Shown in pieces: positions 45,001-55,811 of a stretch of 64,000 nt of DNA. This DNA comes from Phytophthora sp. 'mugwort' (taxonomy: Eukaryota; Oomycota; Peronosporomycetes; Peronosporales; Peronosporaceae): assembly GCA_033558025.1 (NCBI GenBank), contig JAUCEF010000001.1, forward strand, positions 3,968,001 to 4,032,000, read 5' to 3'. Within the stretch, counting starts at the first letter, position 1. The number at the start of each line of letters is the position of its first letter. The position numbers were made by a program, and so were the translations under genes. The notes below the pieces were generated by a model. It saw only the letters and a list, made by a program, of their open reading frames with translations, was not told where the DNA came from and did no database searches.

Positions 45001-46306
45001 ATGCATCCCCGCTGAGTGCATGTGGTAGGGAAATGTGAGTAGCTGGGCGTTGGAGGTGGTGACGACGATAGCATCTTCGTTTGGGCTCACGGCAATTGTT
45101 GCAACGTAGCCAGGTCCGGTGTCAACCCGAACGAGACGCTGCAATGTTAGTATATCAGCTGCATCTTCGAGAAAATGGTCTTCTTGTAACGCCATGGGAC
45201 TAGCTTCGTCCTCAGTAGACGTCGTGTTGAGAACTGTTGTATCAGCACGGTTTGCCGTGTCACTTAAGACGACCCCGAACATGGCGACTGAGTTATCGCT
45301 GAGTCCGCAAAGAAGCCCCTTAGTGGTTGCAACTAAGCTGTGCACAGCTTTTCCAGGCCCGGGAGATGCACTGAGGCGCGTGACAAATTCACCTCCATGA
45401 AAAAGCATGAGATCTCCAGTAGCAGATCCAGCGACTAAGTAGTCGTCACGCTGCTTCAGCCAGGCGTGCGCCAAGAAAATGTGACTTTCCATTCGAGGAC
45501 TGGGCAATGGACGGAAGGCTGTTTCGAGCACCCGAAAGAAGCGAACAAGCCCGACACCCGTGACGCACACCAAACCAGCATCCACATCACTAAATGAGCA
45601 CGCAGATACCTGAGGTGGTGTACTCGCACTTGCAGCAGCTCCAGAGTTACCAGACGCCATCAGATTCGCATCCGAAGGCGATGAGCTCAAATGGGCCACA
45701 CTACCGCTAATGGTATGTAGTGTTGATTGACCTGCTAGCGCTAGCATGGCCGAGCTAGGAGACGCGTGGGATGCCATGACATGCAGTGGAGCCTTGACAC
45801 TAGCCACAGGCTTCCCTTTCGACCAGTTCCAGCACGTCAGCATCCAGTCGGGGGCCCCTCCTTGTGTGAGCAGCAGTTGGTTGTCGGCGCTGAAGGCCAT
45901 ACTGACGTAGCTCCGTGCCTGGGCATCGGCCGAGCTCAACACCTTGCGCTTCTTCAGCGTCTTGAGGTCGAAAATGCTCACAAACGCTCGCTCGCTGCGC
46001 TCGGCAACTGCAAGAAAACGTCGACTCGGAGCCAGAGCTATTGCAGTGACGCCCTCGGAAGCTTCGGTGCCGGCGATAAATTTCTGTCGCTTGTCGTCGG
46101 TTGAGCACACGACTACATGGTGGCCAGCAGGATACGCCACGGTTTGGTCATCGACGAAAGCCACATTCGAGTGGACATCTGTCTTGAGCCCGAAAATGTG
46201 GCTATTAAGCAGAATCAAGCAGACACAAGCGGTGAGTGAGGTGAGACTGAGACCAAGCAGTGGAGGACTCGACAGCGTACCGGGGTATGAGATTGACCGT
46301 CGTCAT
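42061..46306 (-). CDS. CFAP57: CFAP57 (WDR65) ciliary WD40/coiled-coil protein, 2 exons
   Basis: Exon 2 is one open frame, 46201-42061. A 26-nt first exon (46306-46281, MTTVNLIP) joins through a 79-bp intron (GTACGC...TTAATAG) with correct phase. It gives a start that parallels animal CFAP57, where a short N-terminus precedes the IFGL motif. Total 1388 residues against about 1250 in human. Residues 8-790 form WD40 propellers (HIFGLKTDVHSNVAFVDDQ, AYPAGHHVV, RRFLAVAERSERAFVSIFDL, RGHNGKVRSLFWNADDSSIV). From about residue 830 to 1300 lies a long coiled coil (EVERYQEVLTQREAQ, KEKRIYDLKKKNQELEKFKF). CFAP57 is part of axonemal inner-arm dynein assembly (dynein g/d docking), so it marks a flagellated life stage. 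No frame defects seen. A Helitron remnant begins about 230 bp upstream in the opposite direction. Confidence 0.93.
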
Positions 46307-46535
46307 AGCTCTGGAGATTGGATACGACTTGTGGGTTTTCGCTCGAAGCCCGTCGTTTCACCGTCGCGTTGCACCCGAAGGGGTGTCCAGTTTCGAGGTC
46401 ATCATTGTGGTTTCGTTTTCACCATGAGCGGTATTTGGGATTTTTTATCGCAACCCCTAACAACACATCAACATTTAGCACAACACCTAACAATAAGAAA
46501 GATATGTTTTATTGGACAAAAAGCTTGATGACTTC
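46307..46535. other. Short upstream region of CFAP57, cut by the Helitron remnant
   Basis: Only about 230 bp remain between the CFAP57 start and Helitron coding sequence. CFAP57's promoter must lie here or within transposon sequence. CAACACCTAACAA / CAACCCCTAACAA near 46450-46492 is an imperfect direct repeat. Confidence 0.35.
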
Positions 46536-49360
46536 TAATCTGGGGTCTCTTTTACCTCATATTGACAGCTTCACTGACGAAAGGGCTGCTCCTTAGTCTG
46601 CGCAGATCTACATTGTTGACCCAGACATGCAACACCGTGCCGAGCGGCGAAGGGGTATTTTCGCTGATTTAGATCAAGTCGCGCTGTTGGATATCGAGGA
46701 AATGATGCAAATATACAACTCACTCACCCAACAGTTCTTAACGTTCGGGGAGAAGGTGCATGAGCACAGTGCAGACAAGTTCGTCGACGTCGTGTTCCGA
46801 CTACATGAAAAATCTTGAAGGCCGGGGACCTACAATTTGCCAACGGTATCAGAAGTGGGTGCGACGCTCTTCGAAGACGGCAATCTGGACCAGCAACGGG
46901 ACCTTCTCCTCTACACACGAAACCATCAGCAATTGCGTCTGTTCGAAACGAATGCTACATATGCCCTCTTCAGTACCCACTGATTTTGCCACATGGGGAA
47001 CTGGGGTGGACTTATACGGACACATACGAAGGCGATGCCGTGCGTAGAGGCAAGCACGAGATGTTACTACGGGAAGGTGCTGCGTACCGACTATATCAGA
47101 AGGTGGAAGACAAGTCCGCTCTTTATCAAGGCGGACGACTATTCCAGCAGTATTTCGTGAATCTGCGGCCCAAGTGTGAACAGCGACAACTCTGGTGGGT
47201 AGCCACCCACCAGAACGAAATACGCGCTGACCAATATCGCGGGCTCCAGGACACACTTCTTGACGAAGCTACTGTCACAGTGAACGAAGGAGAGGGATTA
47301 CCTCCGAGTACGACCGAGCTTCCGGGGATTTGGTACATCCTGATCGAGGGCGTAGACTCGACCGCCACGTTTTGAACCAAATAGGCAAAAGGGTTATCCT
47401 TCCGTCGTCCTCTTCGGCGAGACCGCGTCAGATGTACTAGTCGTACCAAGACTCCATGGCTATTGTCCGGAATACGGTAAACCATACGCCTTCGTGACGA
47501 TGACTTGTAATCCGACGTGGGAAGATATCGAGGCAATATACCCTCTGAAAAAAACCAAAGCGCTCAAGATCGACCGGACATCGTCGCGAGGGTGTGGCAC
47601 CAAAAGCTGGCTGCCCTCTTGGCGGACTCAAGTGCGGGCGTCCTTGGCCACGTTGTTGCTCGGATTTACGTCGTGGAATTCCGAAAGCGGGGTCTTCCGC
47701 ACGCCCACATCCTAATCATCCTGGCGGATGAGGACAAGCCGCGCACCTGAGCAATTATTGACAATTTAGTTAGTGCCTCCGGAGCTGCCTGACGTGGAAG
47801 CAAACCCATCGCTTTTCTCCAGACTTTAATGACCTGTATGATGCATGGTCCATGTGGTGCAGCGAATCCAACGTCCCCCCTGTAAGGATGGATAGTGCAC
47901 GGAAGGGTATCCCACGCCGTTAGTAGAGGTTACTCGGGGAACCAAGATGGTTTCCCAATGTACCGACGACGTCATCGCCCGGGCGGTGTTCTCAAGTTCA
48001 AAACGAAAGAGTACGACAATAAAACCGTGAATCAGTGGGTGGTGCCCTACAACCCATATCTTTCGCAATAGTACAACAGCGACATCAACGTTGAAGTGTG
48101 CACGGCTATCACGGCGGTCAAATACCTGTACAAGTACGTCTACAAGGGATCAGACAAGGCAGTGATAACTGTGGAAACCGTTCGCGGGAGGGCAACAGCA
48201 CACGGGAGAAGCCGAACGAGATCCTTCGGTTCTTAAACGCGAGGTACATCTCTCCGGTGGAAGCGTGCATGCGGCTCTTTGACTACTCAGACCAGGAAAA
48301 ACCTTTGCTATTGTTCAACGTACGGTGCATTTGGAAGACGAGCAAGTGATCACGTTCCGTCCGAGCGACGATCCCGACCGAGCGCTTACCCGCGGTATAC
48401 GCACTATGCTAACCGCGTTTTTTTAATTATGCGCAAGGGAAGCATCGGAGGACCAAGTGGCAAAGACAATCGTGTACCAGAACGTGCCCAAGTTGTTTCG
48501 CTGGGACGCAAAAAGGAAGCGATGGGTGCACCGTAAAAAGTACCAAGCAGCCATTGGAGAATGATCCACGTTTCGCCAAGGGATATAGAGAGATTCTACA
48601 TGTGCGTGCTGCTGTGTCATCGCAAGGGCCCAATGTCCTTTGAGGATCTACGCAAGGTGGATTCAATCGTGTGCGAAACATATCACGAAGCTGCCTTACA
48701 ACTGGGGTATCTCGAAAACGATGCGGAATGGACTGCCTGCATGAACGAAGCCGCCACATTAAGATGCCATACTAGCTCCGCCAACTATTTGCGACCCTAT
48801 TAGTGTACGCTCAGGCGTGTGTAGAGCACATCCGGAGGATATGGGATGATTGCTACACTGAACTCTCGAGAGCAGTATCGCACTTGGGAAGGTCAGGCAA
48901 AGGAGGATATGACCAAGTACCATACGCTGAAAAGCCTGCGTGACTACTACAAGCTAGTGGGTGTGCCGTTGCCGATTTCCTTCTACCGCATCTTCATGAG
49001 TTCCCGGCATTGGTGCTGAGCTCGCTGCTGCAAAACAATATCATTCTCCGCGAGATGGAGGGTTACGACCACTCCGCGCTTCAAGGCATCGTCGACCAAG
49101 AAGACCAACTCAATGCATCCCAACACGCAATCTACAAGGAAGTCATGGAGGCAGTTGATACCCCCAGGGTAGGCAAAAAGCTGTTCTTCATCGACGGACC
49201 CGACGGCACTGGAAAGTTCACGCTGTTCAGACACATCCTTGAAAAAGTGCGTATGTCCGGGAAAATTGCCATTGCAGTGGCTTCGAGCGGAATTGCGTCT
49301 ATGTTGCTGATGGGTGGTCGCACTGCACACTCTACATTCAAAGCACACGCTTTGCTCTCG
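46536..49360 (+). pseudogene. Helitron Rep/helicase remnant
   Basis: Fragments in the right order, separated by many shifts: N-terminal region (HRAERRRGIFADLDQVALLD; YAPLQYPLILPHGELGWTYT assembled across frames at about 46960-47010; GGRLFQQYFVN; QLWWVATHQNEIRADQYRGL). The HUH relaxase follows with DRPDIVARVWHQKLAALLAD and the metal-binding His pair in RGLPHAHILIIL (about 47694-47729). Then MMHGPCGAANPTSP near 47840, AVKYLYKYVYKG near 48120, and the PIF1-type helicase (49010-49360) with [17 protein letters not shown] and [20 protein letters not shown]. The Walker A motif has Phe where Ser/Thr normally binds magnesium-nucleotide. Similarity ends at about 49360 where minus-strand Copia sequence begins. 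Helitrons move by rolling-circle replication; this copy is dead. Confidence 0.85.
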
Positions 49361-49361
49361 A

Positions 49362-50270
49362 ATAAATTTCTGCAGTGTAAGCATCTGTATGTCGACCCAG
49401 GCTTCGTACAGCGTTGGCGATATCTGGTCGGGTACACGGAACCAGGTACTGCAGTTCTCCAATCAATTCACGATACGGCAGCTTTGGGTCGTTAATCGTG
49501 TTGAGGTCCGTTTCCTTGTCATTTTTTCATTCTGCATTTCTGGAGATCGCACTGTCTTGACTTTTCCATTTGAAACCGACGCAACATGAGGTCGATATAT
49601 GGTGTCTGAGAGAGATACAATACCACTCCGGCTCGAGTAGAACTTCCATACCCAAGAAGTAGTGTACGCGCCCCAAATGTTTCATACAAGCGCTCCCGCA
49701 AGTCCGCAATTACTTAGTCGATGTCACTTGTTTTCCCTATGATTAGCATGTCATCAACATAAACAGTGACAAGCACAATCCTTCTTTCAACATATTTGAA
49801 GTACAATCCCACATTAAATGCGCACCGTTGGAACTGTTGTTCCATCAAGCGAGCGTGCAAGGTCTGATACCACAGCCTTGCCGCTTGCTTCAAGCCATAA
49901 GCACCTTTCTTCAACAGACAAACACGCCCAGTGCCGTCGTCGAATCTCATTGGTTGCGCCATAAATATGACCACATCAACTAACCAATTGTTCAGAAACG
50001 CAGTTCGAGGTCCACGTGCCATGCTTCCAGCGTTAAGATCATTGCGATCAACAGCATCAGAATTAGTGTTGGGAAGCCACGACGGAGAGGATTAGGATGT
50101 AACGGGGCTACATGAACAGTGTCAAGTTATTCTTCAGAGTGGTGTACGCAAGTACCACTAGTGATGTAGTCAATATCACTAAGACGCCACTGCAATGACG
50201 TCACGGATGGGTACCACACGAATGGTACAGTGACCTCATCACCCAATAGGATAACATCAAAGATACCTTA
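49362..50270 (-). pseudogene. Copia (Ty1-like) reverse transcriptase remnant and flanking LTR-like sequence
   Basis: Reading from about 50060 down: TAFLNNWLVDVVIFMAQPMR, then CLLKKGAYGLKQAARLWYQT, the classic RVT_2 block. The catalytic box VYVDDMLIIG is intact near 49765-49736. It is followed by a TAA and frames with the LRERLYETFG and YIDLMLRRFQMEKS segments. Near 49490-49370 the sequence [14 protein letters not shown] then [19 protein letters not shown] continues the connection domain. Similarity begins about 50060; 50060-50270 is noncoding and LTR-like, and it is interrupted by the Tc1/mariner element. Gag, integrase and RNase H are absent here. Confidence 0.8.
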
Positions 50271-50272
50271 TA

Positions 50273-51702
50273 CACTCCGCGCCAAAGGTTATCGACAGGG
50301 TGCGTCCCGGGCTGTATGTCAGCGAGATCTACGAATAGAAAAACACTGTCTAGATATGAGCTGCGCACTACTGCAAGGAGCGTGGTACATGTGCTAACAT
50401 CTGCGATTTCGACGCCCTTGCCAGAACTGGTGTACAACCGACCGCATTTCCAACCGCGTCAAAAATACCGCCTGTTTCAAGACCACACAAAAATCAAGAT
50501 AAAATAATGATTGTCAATATTGCACTGTGCCGCCAAGCCAGCCAACCATTAGGCTGGCTGTGGCGGCGTTCTTTCGCAGCACGCTCCACCACCAGTCAGC
50601 ATTTTTGGCAACTGCATCGCAAGCAAGTCAAGAGTGTCTGCGGAGGAGCGGGGCCAGATCAAGGGCCTCCACGAGTCACAGCTGTCCACCAGCGAAGTTG
50701 CGCGTCGGCTCGAGTCGGGCGCTCCAGGGACACCGTCAACCGCGTCGCGACTAACGCGAAGGCTGGTAAGCGACCTGGACGACCTCCACGAACGTCGGAT
50801 TCGCGAGCTGCGCCGGATTGTGCGCGCGGGCGTCCACGCACCTTCTTACGTCGGCAGTGCGGAAATCTACAGTCTTTTCCGACGAAAAGAAGTAGAATTT
50901 GGACGGTCCAGACCGTTATCAGCGCTATTGGCGCGACGTGCGGCAGCCTGCACGGCAGACAGTGCGCCTTCAAAATGGAGGCGGATCAGTAATGGCGTGG
51001 GGCGGGTTAGTGCAGCAGGCAAAACCAAGCTTGCCATACTTGTAGGGAGGCCGAACTCGGACAACTACGTATATACTTTGTCTGAGTATTTGCTTCCCTA
51101 CGCACACTACACTATGGGGTCGACTTCACGTTCCCGCAGGACAACGCCAGTATCCACACGTCGGCTCGCACCAAGAGTTCAACGAGGAGCGGAATCTGCA
51201 TGTGATGGAGTGGCCGGTTCGCTCCCCGGATCTCAATCCCATTGAGAATCTGTGGGCCATCGTATCACGCGCTGTATACCCGAATGGTAGGCAGTATCAG
51301 AACGTTGCCGAGGTGCCATCATACGGCTTCGTAAATATCCCTCTGTCGATGTTAAGCACATTGGTTGGCTTAATGCCGAGACGTTGCATCGAAGTGCTCG
51401 AGAAGAAGGGCGGTAAATACGCACTATTAATACAGCAATATGATCTTGACAATTTTGACAATCATTCTTTTATTTTGATTTTGTATGGTCTAGCTACTGG
51501 CGATAGTTTTGATGCGGTTGTAAAACAGATGCGGTCAGTTGTATACCAACCCTGGTAAGGGCGTCGAAATCGCAGATGTTACACATCTACCGTGCTCCTG
51601 GCAATAGTGTGCACGTCATATTTAAAATTGGTTTTTTTATTCGTAGATCTCGCTAAGATACAGCCCGGGACGAACCCTGTCGATAACGTTTGGCGCGAAG
51701 TG
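50273..51702 (+). mobile_element. Tc1/mariner element with about 180-bp TIRs and TA target duplication
   Basis: The left end 50273-50450 and the reverse complement of 51525-51702 align along about 180 bp, including GTTATCGACAGGGT, GTCCCGGGCTGTAT, AGCGAGATCTACGAATA and CATCTGCGATTTCGACGCCC. The ends read CACT...AGTG, flanked by TA (50271-50272 and 51703-51704). The 1.43-kb interior encodes one broken transposase on the plus strand. Long TIRs of this kind exceed the 30-80 bp of most Tc1 elements. TIR divergence (roughly 15-20 percent by eye) points to an old insertion. Confidence 0.85.
50634..51558 (+). pseudogene. Tc1/mariner transposase, frameshifted
   Basis: The N-terminal HTH reads EERGQIKGLHESQLSTSEVA (50643-50702). 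A scrambled centre follows. Frame fragments then give KTKLAILVGRPNSDNYVYTL, the second catalytic region FTFPQDNASIHTSA, and from 51202 the third, MEWPVRSPDLNPIENLWAIV, followed by MPRRCIEVLEKKGGK near the end. The family's DDE transposase cuts and pastes at TA dinucleotides. At least four frame changes make it non-functional. Confidence 0.85.
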
Positions 51703-51766
51703 TAGGTGACTTACAATTAGTATGTAGAAGTATTATGGAGATCACTTATACTATTTATACTAATAA

Positions 51767-51830
51767 TACCAAACTAGGTAGATATATGGCTGAATATATA
51801 GATTCAGCCTTATATCTACCTAGTTTGGTA
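51767..51830. repeat. Hairpin-forming inverted repeat (29-bp arms, one mismatch)
   Basis: Arms 51767-51795 and 51802-51830 (TACCAAACTAGGTAGATATA... and complement) differ at one base and are separated by six bases, ATATAG. It lies just right of the Tc1/mariner element, in sequence I suspect to be part of a Copia-type LTR. It could be an LTR hairpin or a tiny MITE. Confidence 0.6.
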
Positions 51831-52216
51831 TCTGTCCCTTCAGATCAGGGACTCGTGAACTGCCGTTCACGGAGATTTGTATAATCTTTGGAAGTTACAC
51901 TTCCTGTGCCAAGGTGTTTTTCACACCTGTTTTTCACACCTGGCGAGGAAAGATTAAGACGTGCAATCTCCTAACATCATGTGTATTCCTGGAAATCGGA
52001 GTACATTTGATGGCGCAATTGCGATCGCTGAAGAAGCCTCGGCTAACAAACGCGATTAAAGCATTTGCCCGGGAGCCGGCAACCCAAGGCCTGAAGCCCT
52101 CTCGAATTCGCAACGTCATGATGGGGCGCTTTGATTTAGACGATCAAAGCCTGCTGAAATTGGCGACCGTGTATCGCTTTGTGGGATTATTACAAGTAGG
52201 CACATCTCGGATCTAA
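51831..52216 (+). pseudogene. Transposase N-terminal fragment (MULE-like)
   Basis: A frame ending at 52216 encodes RLTNAIKAFAREPATQGLKP then SRIRNVMMGRFDLDDQSLLK. This resembles the linker preceding the DDE core in oomycete MULE-like transposases (GLKPxRI...F.L....LP.L..VQ.FV). Too short for a firm family call, and no catalytic core follows. Confidence 0.4.
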
Positions 52217-53900
52217 TGATTACCACTACCTTAGCATTGAAAAATGCGCAATGCCGACTTCACTGGCAACGAGGAAGACCATTAGGTATTGCATCTACGG
52301 GTAAGGAAAACAGCGATGGGAAGTCACACGCAGGGAGCGAGACAAACAAAGACCAGTTCATGCTGAGACTAACGACGTCAACCACGAATATGAGATCTCA
52401 AAAACGCCGCGTCTGCGCCAAAAAAAAAGCGCCGCGTCTGCGCCAAATGTGGACCCAGCCGTGCAGAAGAGGGACGAACATTCCAGACGAGCCATGATGT
52501 AAAGGCGGGACAACATTCGACCTACTCAAAAGCCATGGAAGAAATGATCCAACACTGGGAAACCAAGGCGAAGGTGGTCATTAGGGACGAATCTGTTATG
52601 GTCATCTGACCGGCCAGAGCGTCGCCAACCCTGATCAACCCTCGACCACTGTCGATCCTGACACCAGAGATCGAGATCGGAGTAAGGTATGAAGACCAAA
52701 GATCGGGACTTGTCGATGGCAGACGGATGTGGCCGATCTGGATCGATCCCGATCGCCCTCGTTCATCACGAATCGGATCAGCGAGATCGGGGCAAGGGAT
52801 GGAAATCGGGACGTGCATACCGCTGGAAGGTCACACATAGGCCGACTCCCAACCGGACCACAGCCGATCGCGATCGACCCTCGATCAGATCAGCCATAAG
52901 CTTCGAGGTCGGGACAACGGATGACAATCACGGCTTGTCGACGATTGATGATCGCAGCCGATCTGGTTTGACTCCTGATCGGGCGTATCTGGTCACGATC
53001 ACGTTGCGATGCAGATTTTATTGATCTTCGATCTGTTCAACACCCAAATTTGAAGATGGAGTGAAAAAATAAGAAAAAAAGATTAGCCGACGATAACGGA
53101 TCGCAACTGATAAGATCGGCCTCGTCCGGATCGGTATTCACCTTCTGGAAGATTGGCATACGCGTTCAGATATACGTGCCCTAGCAGATCGGACTACTGC
53201 TTCGGTTGGTCGGCGGTCGTGGAACGGCATACACTCCTGGTATACGGGTTCTGGCGGATCTGAGGCCGATCGGCCGTCATCCGCCCGGATGTTCAAGGGT
53301 GAAACCAGCCTGGTTGAGTGATTGAAGTAAGCACATAAATTAGGATGGTCAGGTAGGGTTCAGGATGGGGAGATACGACAGAAAAGAATAAACAACAATC
53401 AGACTCGAATTTGCATTGGACGACTTATGCTTTCAGGCGCCGCGGATAGGGGCCTACATTGACCCAACAAAATGTCGGCAAGTCAAGGGTAGCAGATCTA
53501 GTGTTGTGGCGGGCGGATCGGCTCATATAATGACCCACTCTCCCCTAAGCTAGTTAGTAAGCTACCCTTCAAGCTGTCAGATCGATTAATCGGCATTCAC
53601 TGCTTGGTCGACGATCGCTTCGACTCTCAACTCGCGAGTCCCCGCTAACGGGGGCAACAAGCGACTCAAGGCAAAGCATGCAACAACGCCACAGGACACC
53701 CCGAACTCGGATCAAGTCAGGCTCCACGATCGCAGGTAGACCACCCTGATCGGAACCTATAACGGCAGCTGGGCGAAGACTTCAGCGCTGCTCACGCATC
53801 CCCGCGTCCGGCCAGGACGTTTATGACATTACATCGCTGTATCTTTCGGAATCCCGATAGAGCCGATCCAGCCCACCGACCGGTACACGTTCAGCAGATC
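52217..53900. other. Decayed LTR-like sequence, probably of a Gypsy element
   Basis: The region is dense in GATCGG/GATCGA words like the 1.2-14.4 kb Gypsy. At 53399-53427 CAGACTCGAATTTGCATTGGACGAC resembles CAGAACCGAGTTTGCACTGGAAGAC of that element's LTR (about 1463-1487). A TATA-like CATATAATG lies near 53524. No matching second LTR is present, so it may be a solo LTR or a truncated 5' end. No protein recognised. Confidence 0.35.
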
Positions 53901-54318
53901 ACGGATCATGAGGGAACCCACTGCGTTAGTCAATAAGGAAGCAGATCGGACGAGTTTGACCGATCCCGCAACACCACAAGACTGTGCGACACAAATTTTG
54001 AAAATTGCTGACGCGACCCCTTCTTGCCTACGATTGTCCGGACTTCCAACTTACGGAGGGGGGACGCCAGCTTGTCTGTGGGGGCTGAGTCTTCTCACTT
54101 CGTGTTTTCGGCTGGTTACGCTCTCCTTTTGACGGCGAAGACGTCGGCGCAATCTGGTTGGGTTTGGGTGGGCGGCTGACAGCCGCATGGTAATCATCAC
54201 TTGGCCGTCGTACGGTCGATCAGGATGTTGAACGAAGCTTGGCCGGCAATGGGGTTTTGTCCTTGAGGTGTTCCTTTCCGTGCTTGCCGCCGCCTCTTGG
54301 CGTCGTCTTCGTGTGTGG
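53901..54318. other. Junction zone between LTR-like sequence and LSU rRNA fragment
   Basis: An ATG-led frame at 53908-54132 (MREPTALVNKEADRTSLTD) could be the start of a gag gene but has no clear match. The sequence changes character near 54000 to GC/T-rich stretches that do not align with the LSU region expected before 54319. Confidence 0.3.
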
Positions 54319-54349
<31 letters not shown>

Positions 54350-54765
54350 TATAAAAATAACTTTGAAAGTAGAGTTAAAGAGTACCTGAAACTGCTGAAA
54401 GGGAACCTAATCGTTTCCAGTGTCAATAATCCGTGTTACATTTCATTGGCGAGTGTGTGCGTGCGTGTACTGTGGTAGCGGCGTTTCTGGCTGCGCCCGG
54501 TGTGTGTGCTGTGTGTGCTTGCTGGTGCTCTGTTGTGCGGTGGGACGTCAAGGTCAGTTCGTATGCTGCGGGAAATGGCTGCCGAGGAGGTAGTGCTTAC
54601 GCTCTGCATTTGTCTGTTATATCTTAGTGGACGAGTAGTCGCGGTTGGGACTGAGGTGCCTACAACGTGCTTTTGAGTGTGTCTGTGTCTGTGTCTCCGT
54701 CTGCGCTGTGTGCGGATAACTTGCTATGCGTGTGTGGATGGATTGATGCAGACGAAACTGAGCAC
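54319..54765 (+). rRNA. Large-subunit (28S) rRNA fragment, diverged (domain D2 area)
   Basis: GACCGATAGCGAACAAGTAC then CGTGAGGGAAATATAAAAAT, ACTTTGAAAGTAGAGTTAAA and GAGTACCTGAAACTGCTGAA match the strongly conserved block before the D2 expansion, with several substitutions not expected in a working copy. A variable T/G-rich D2 follows, then conserved CAAGGTCAGTTCGTATGCTG / CGGGAAATGGCTG, GTTGGGACTGAGGTGCCTAC and AACGTGCTTTTGAGTGTG. The sequence upstream is not the D1 region and no 5.8S or 18S is nearby. This is an isolated fragment, not part of an rDNA array. The plus strand is the rRNA-like strand. Confidence 0.85.
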
Positions 54766-55811
54766 GGCCTGAGTGTCGCTACATCAGAGCCAATCTGTGC
54801 TTCTCCGCATAGTGAAGTACGCCGGAGGAAAATTCAGTTTCTTATGCAGAGTCGCCAGATAAGTTTGTGACGAAAGCCGGTTCAGACGTCGGGGAAGAAC
54901 AACGCACGACACTGCCGCCCAAACATTGACACAGACTTGGCGGCGGTTAAAAAATCAAGACTCAGCCGTGAAGCGTCGTCTAATGCGAAAATTCTCCTGA
55001 CAAAGGTCGTGGTGGCAACGGACGTGACCAAGAATGCGATAAATGCTGATCGAAAGTGCGGCTTGATCGAAGTACTAAAGCTTTTTCAACCAAAGCCCCG
55101 GCGGAACGAGCGGAAGAAACACGCAATCCCGAGTGAAGACCGACAGGATAACGCGAAACTGGACAGTGGCCACTCTACCGGACAAGCGAGTACCAGTGCT
55201 AGCTCGAGTGCTCGAGTGGGAACGCAACACAGCAGAAAGGGTTATGTCAGTGAGATTCTTATGGGCTACCCAGTTATAATGGGTGGATGACTTCTTGGAC
55301 GCACGTACCGCTCGCTGCCAACGTATCCAATCTCATTCCGGTGACTTTGACTACAATTGCGTGATTCCCAATCGCCTGGTCATACAGTTAGACGCAGCTT
55401 GAAAGCTGAAAAGAAGAAGCAATCATCAACCACGTATTTCGCGTCCGTTGTCTCTGCGGTGGAGGTTGGTCATACCCCAGACGAGATCGTCGCTTTCGCC
55501 TCGGCGGAAACACTAACGTTTTCCAGGTTTGTGTTCGTGTAATATTGCTAGCAGTGTTCCAGCAACGTTGTGTTGCTTACAGTGTTGCCGGAATCTAACT
55601 ATGCATTTGATGTATTTGGCTGCGTAGCCGTGCCGTCTATCGATCGCAGCAGTTCTACAGCGTCCGCCAGAAGATTGATTACTGGCGAGAAGACATAAAT
55701 TGGCTTCTCTCTACCGACTGAAGTAGCATGTCGGCCACACACCGGAGCTATTTGACGGAAAACTGATTCCGATGATCTTACCCCTGACACGGCTGGTGAA
55801 AGGCCCAGGCA
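54766..55811. other. Unassigned stretch with one Lys/Arg-rich open frame
   Basis: A frame at 54937-55290 encodes AVKKSRLSREASSNAKILLT, a Lys/Arg- and Ser-rich chain with no domain I know. A second at 55357-55542 (EKKKQSSTTYFASVVSAVEV) may belong to the Ulp1-like remnant that follows. No RNA or repeat recognised. Confidence 0.35.
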
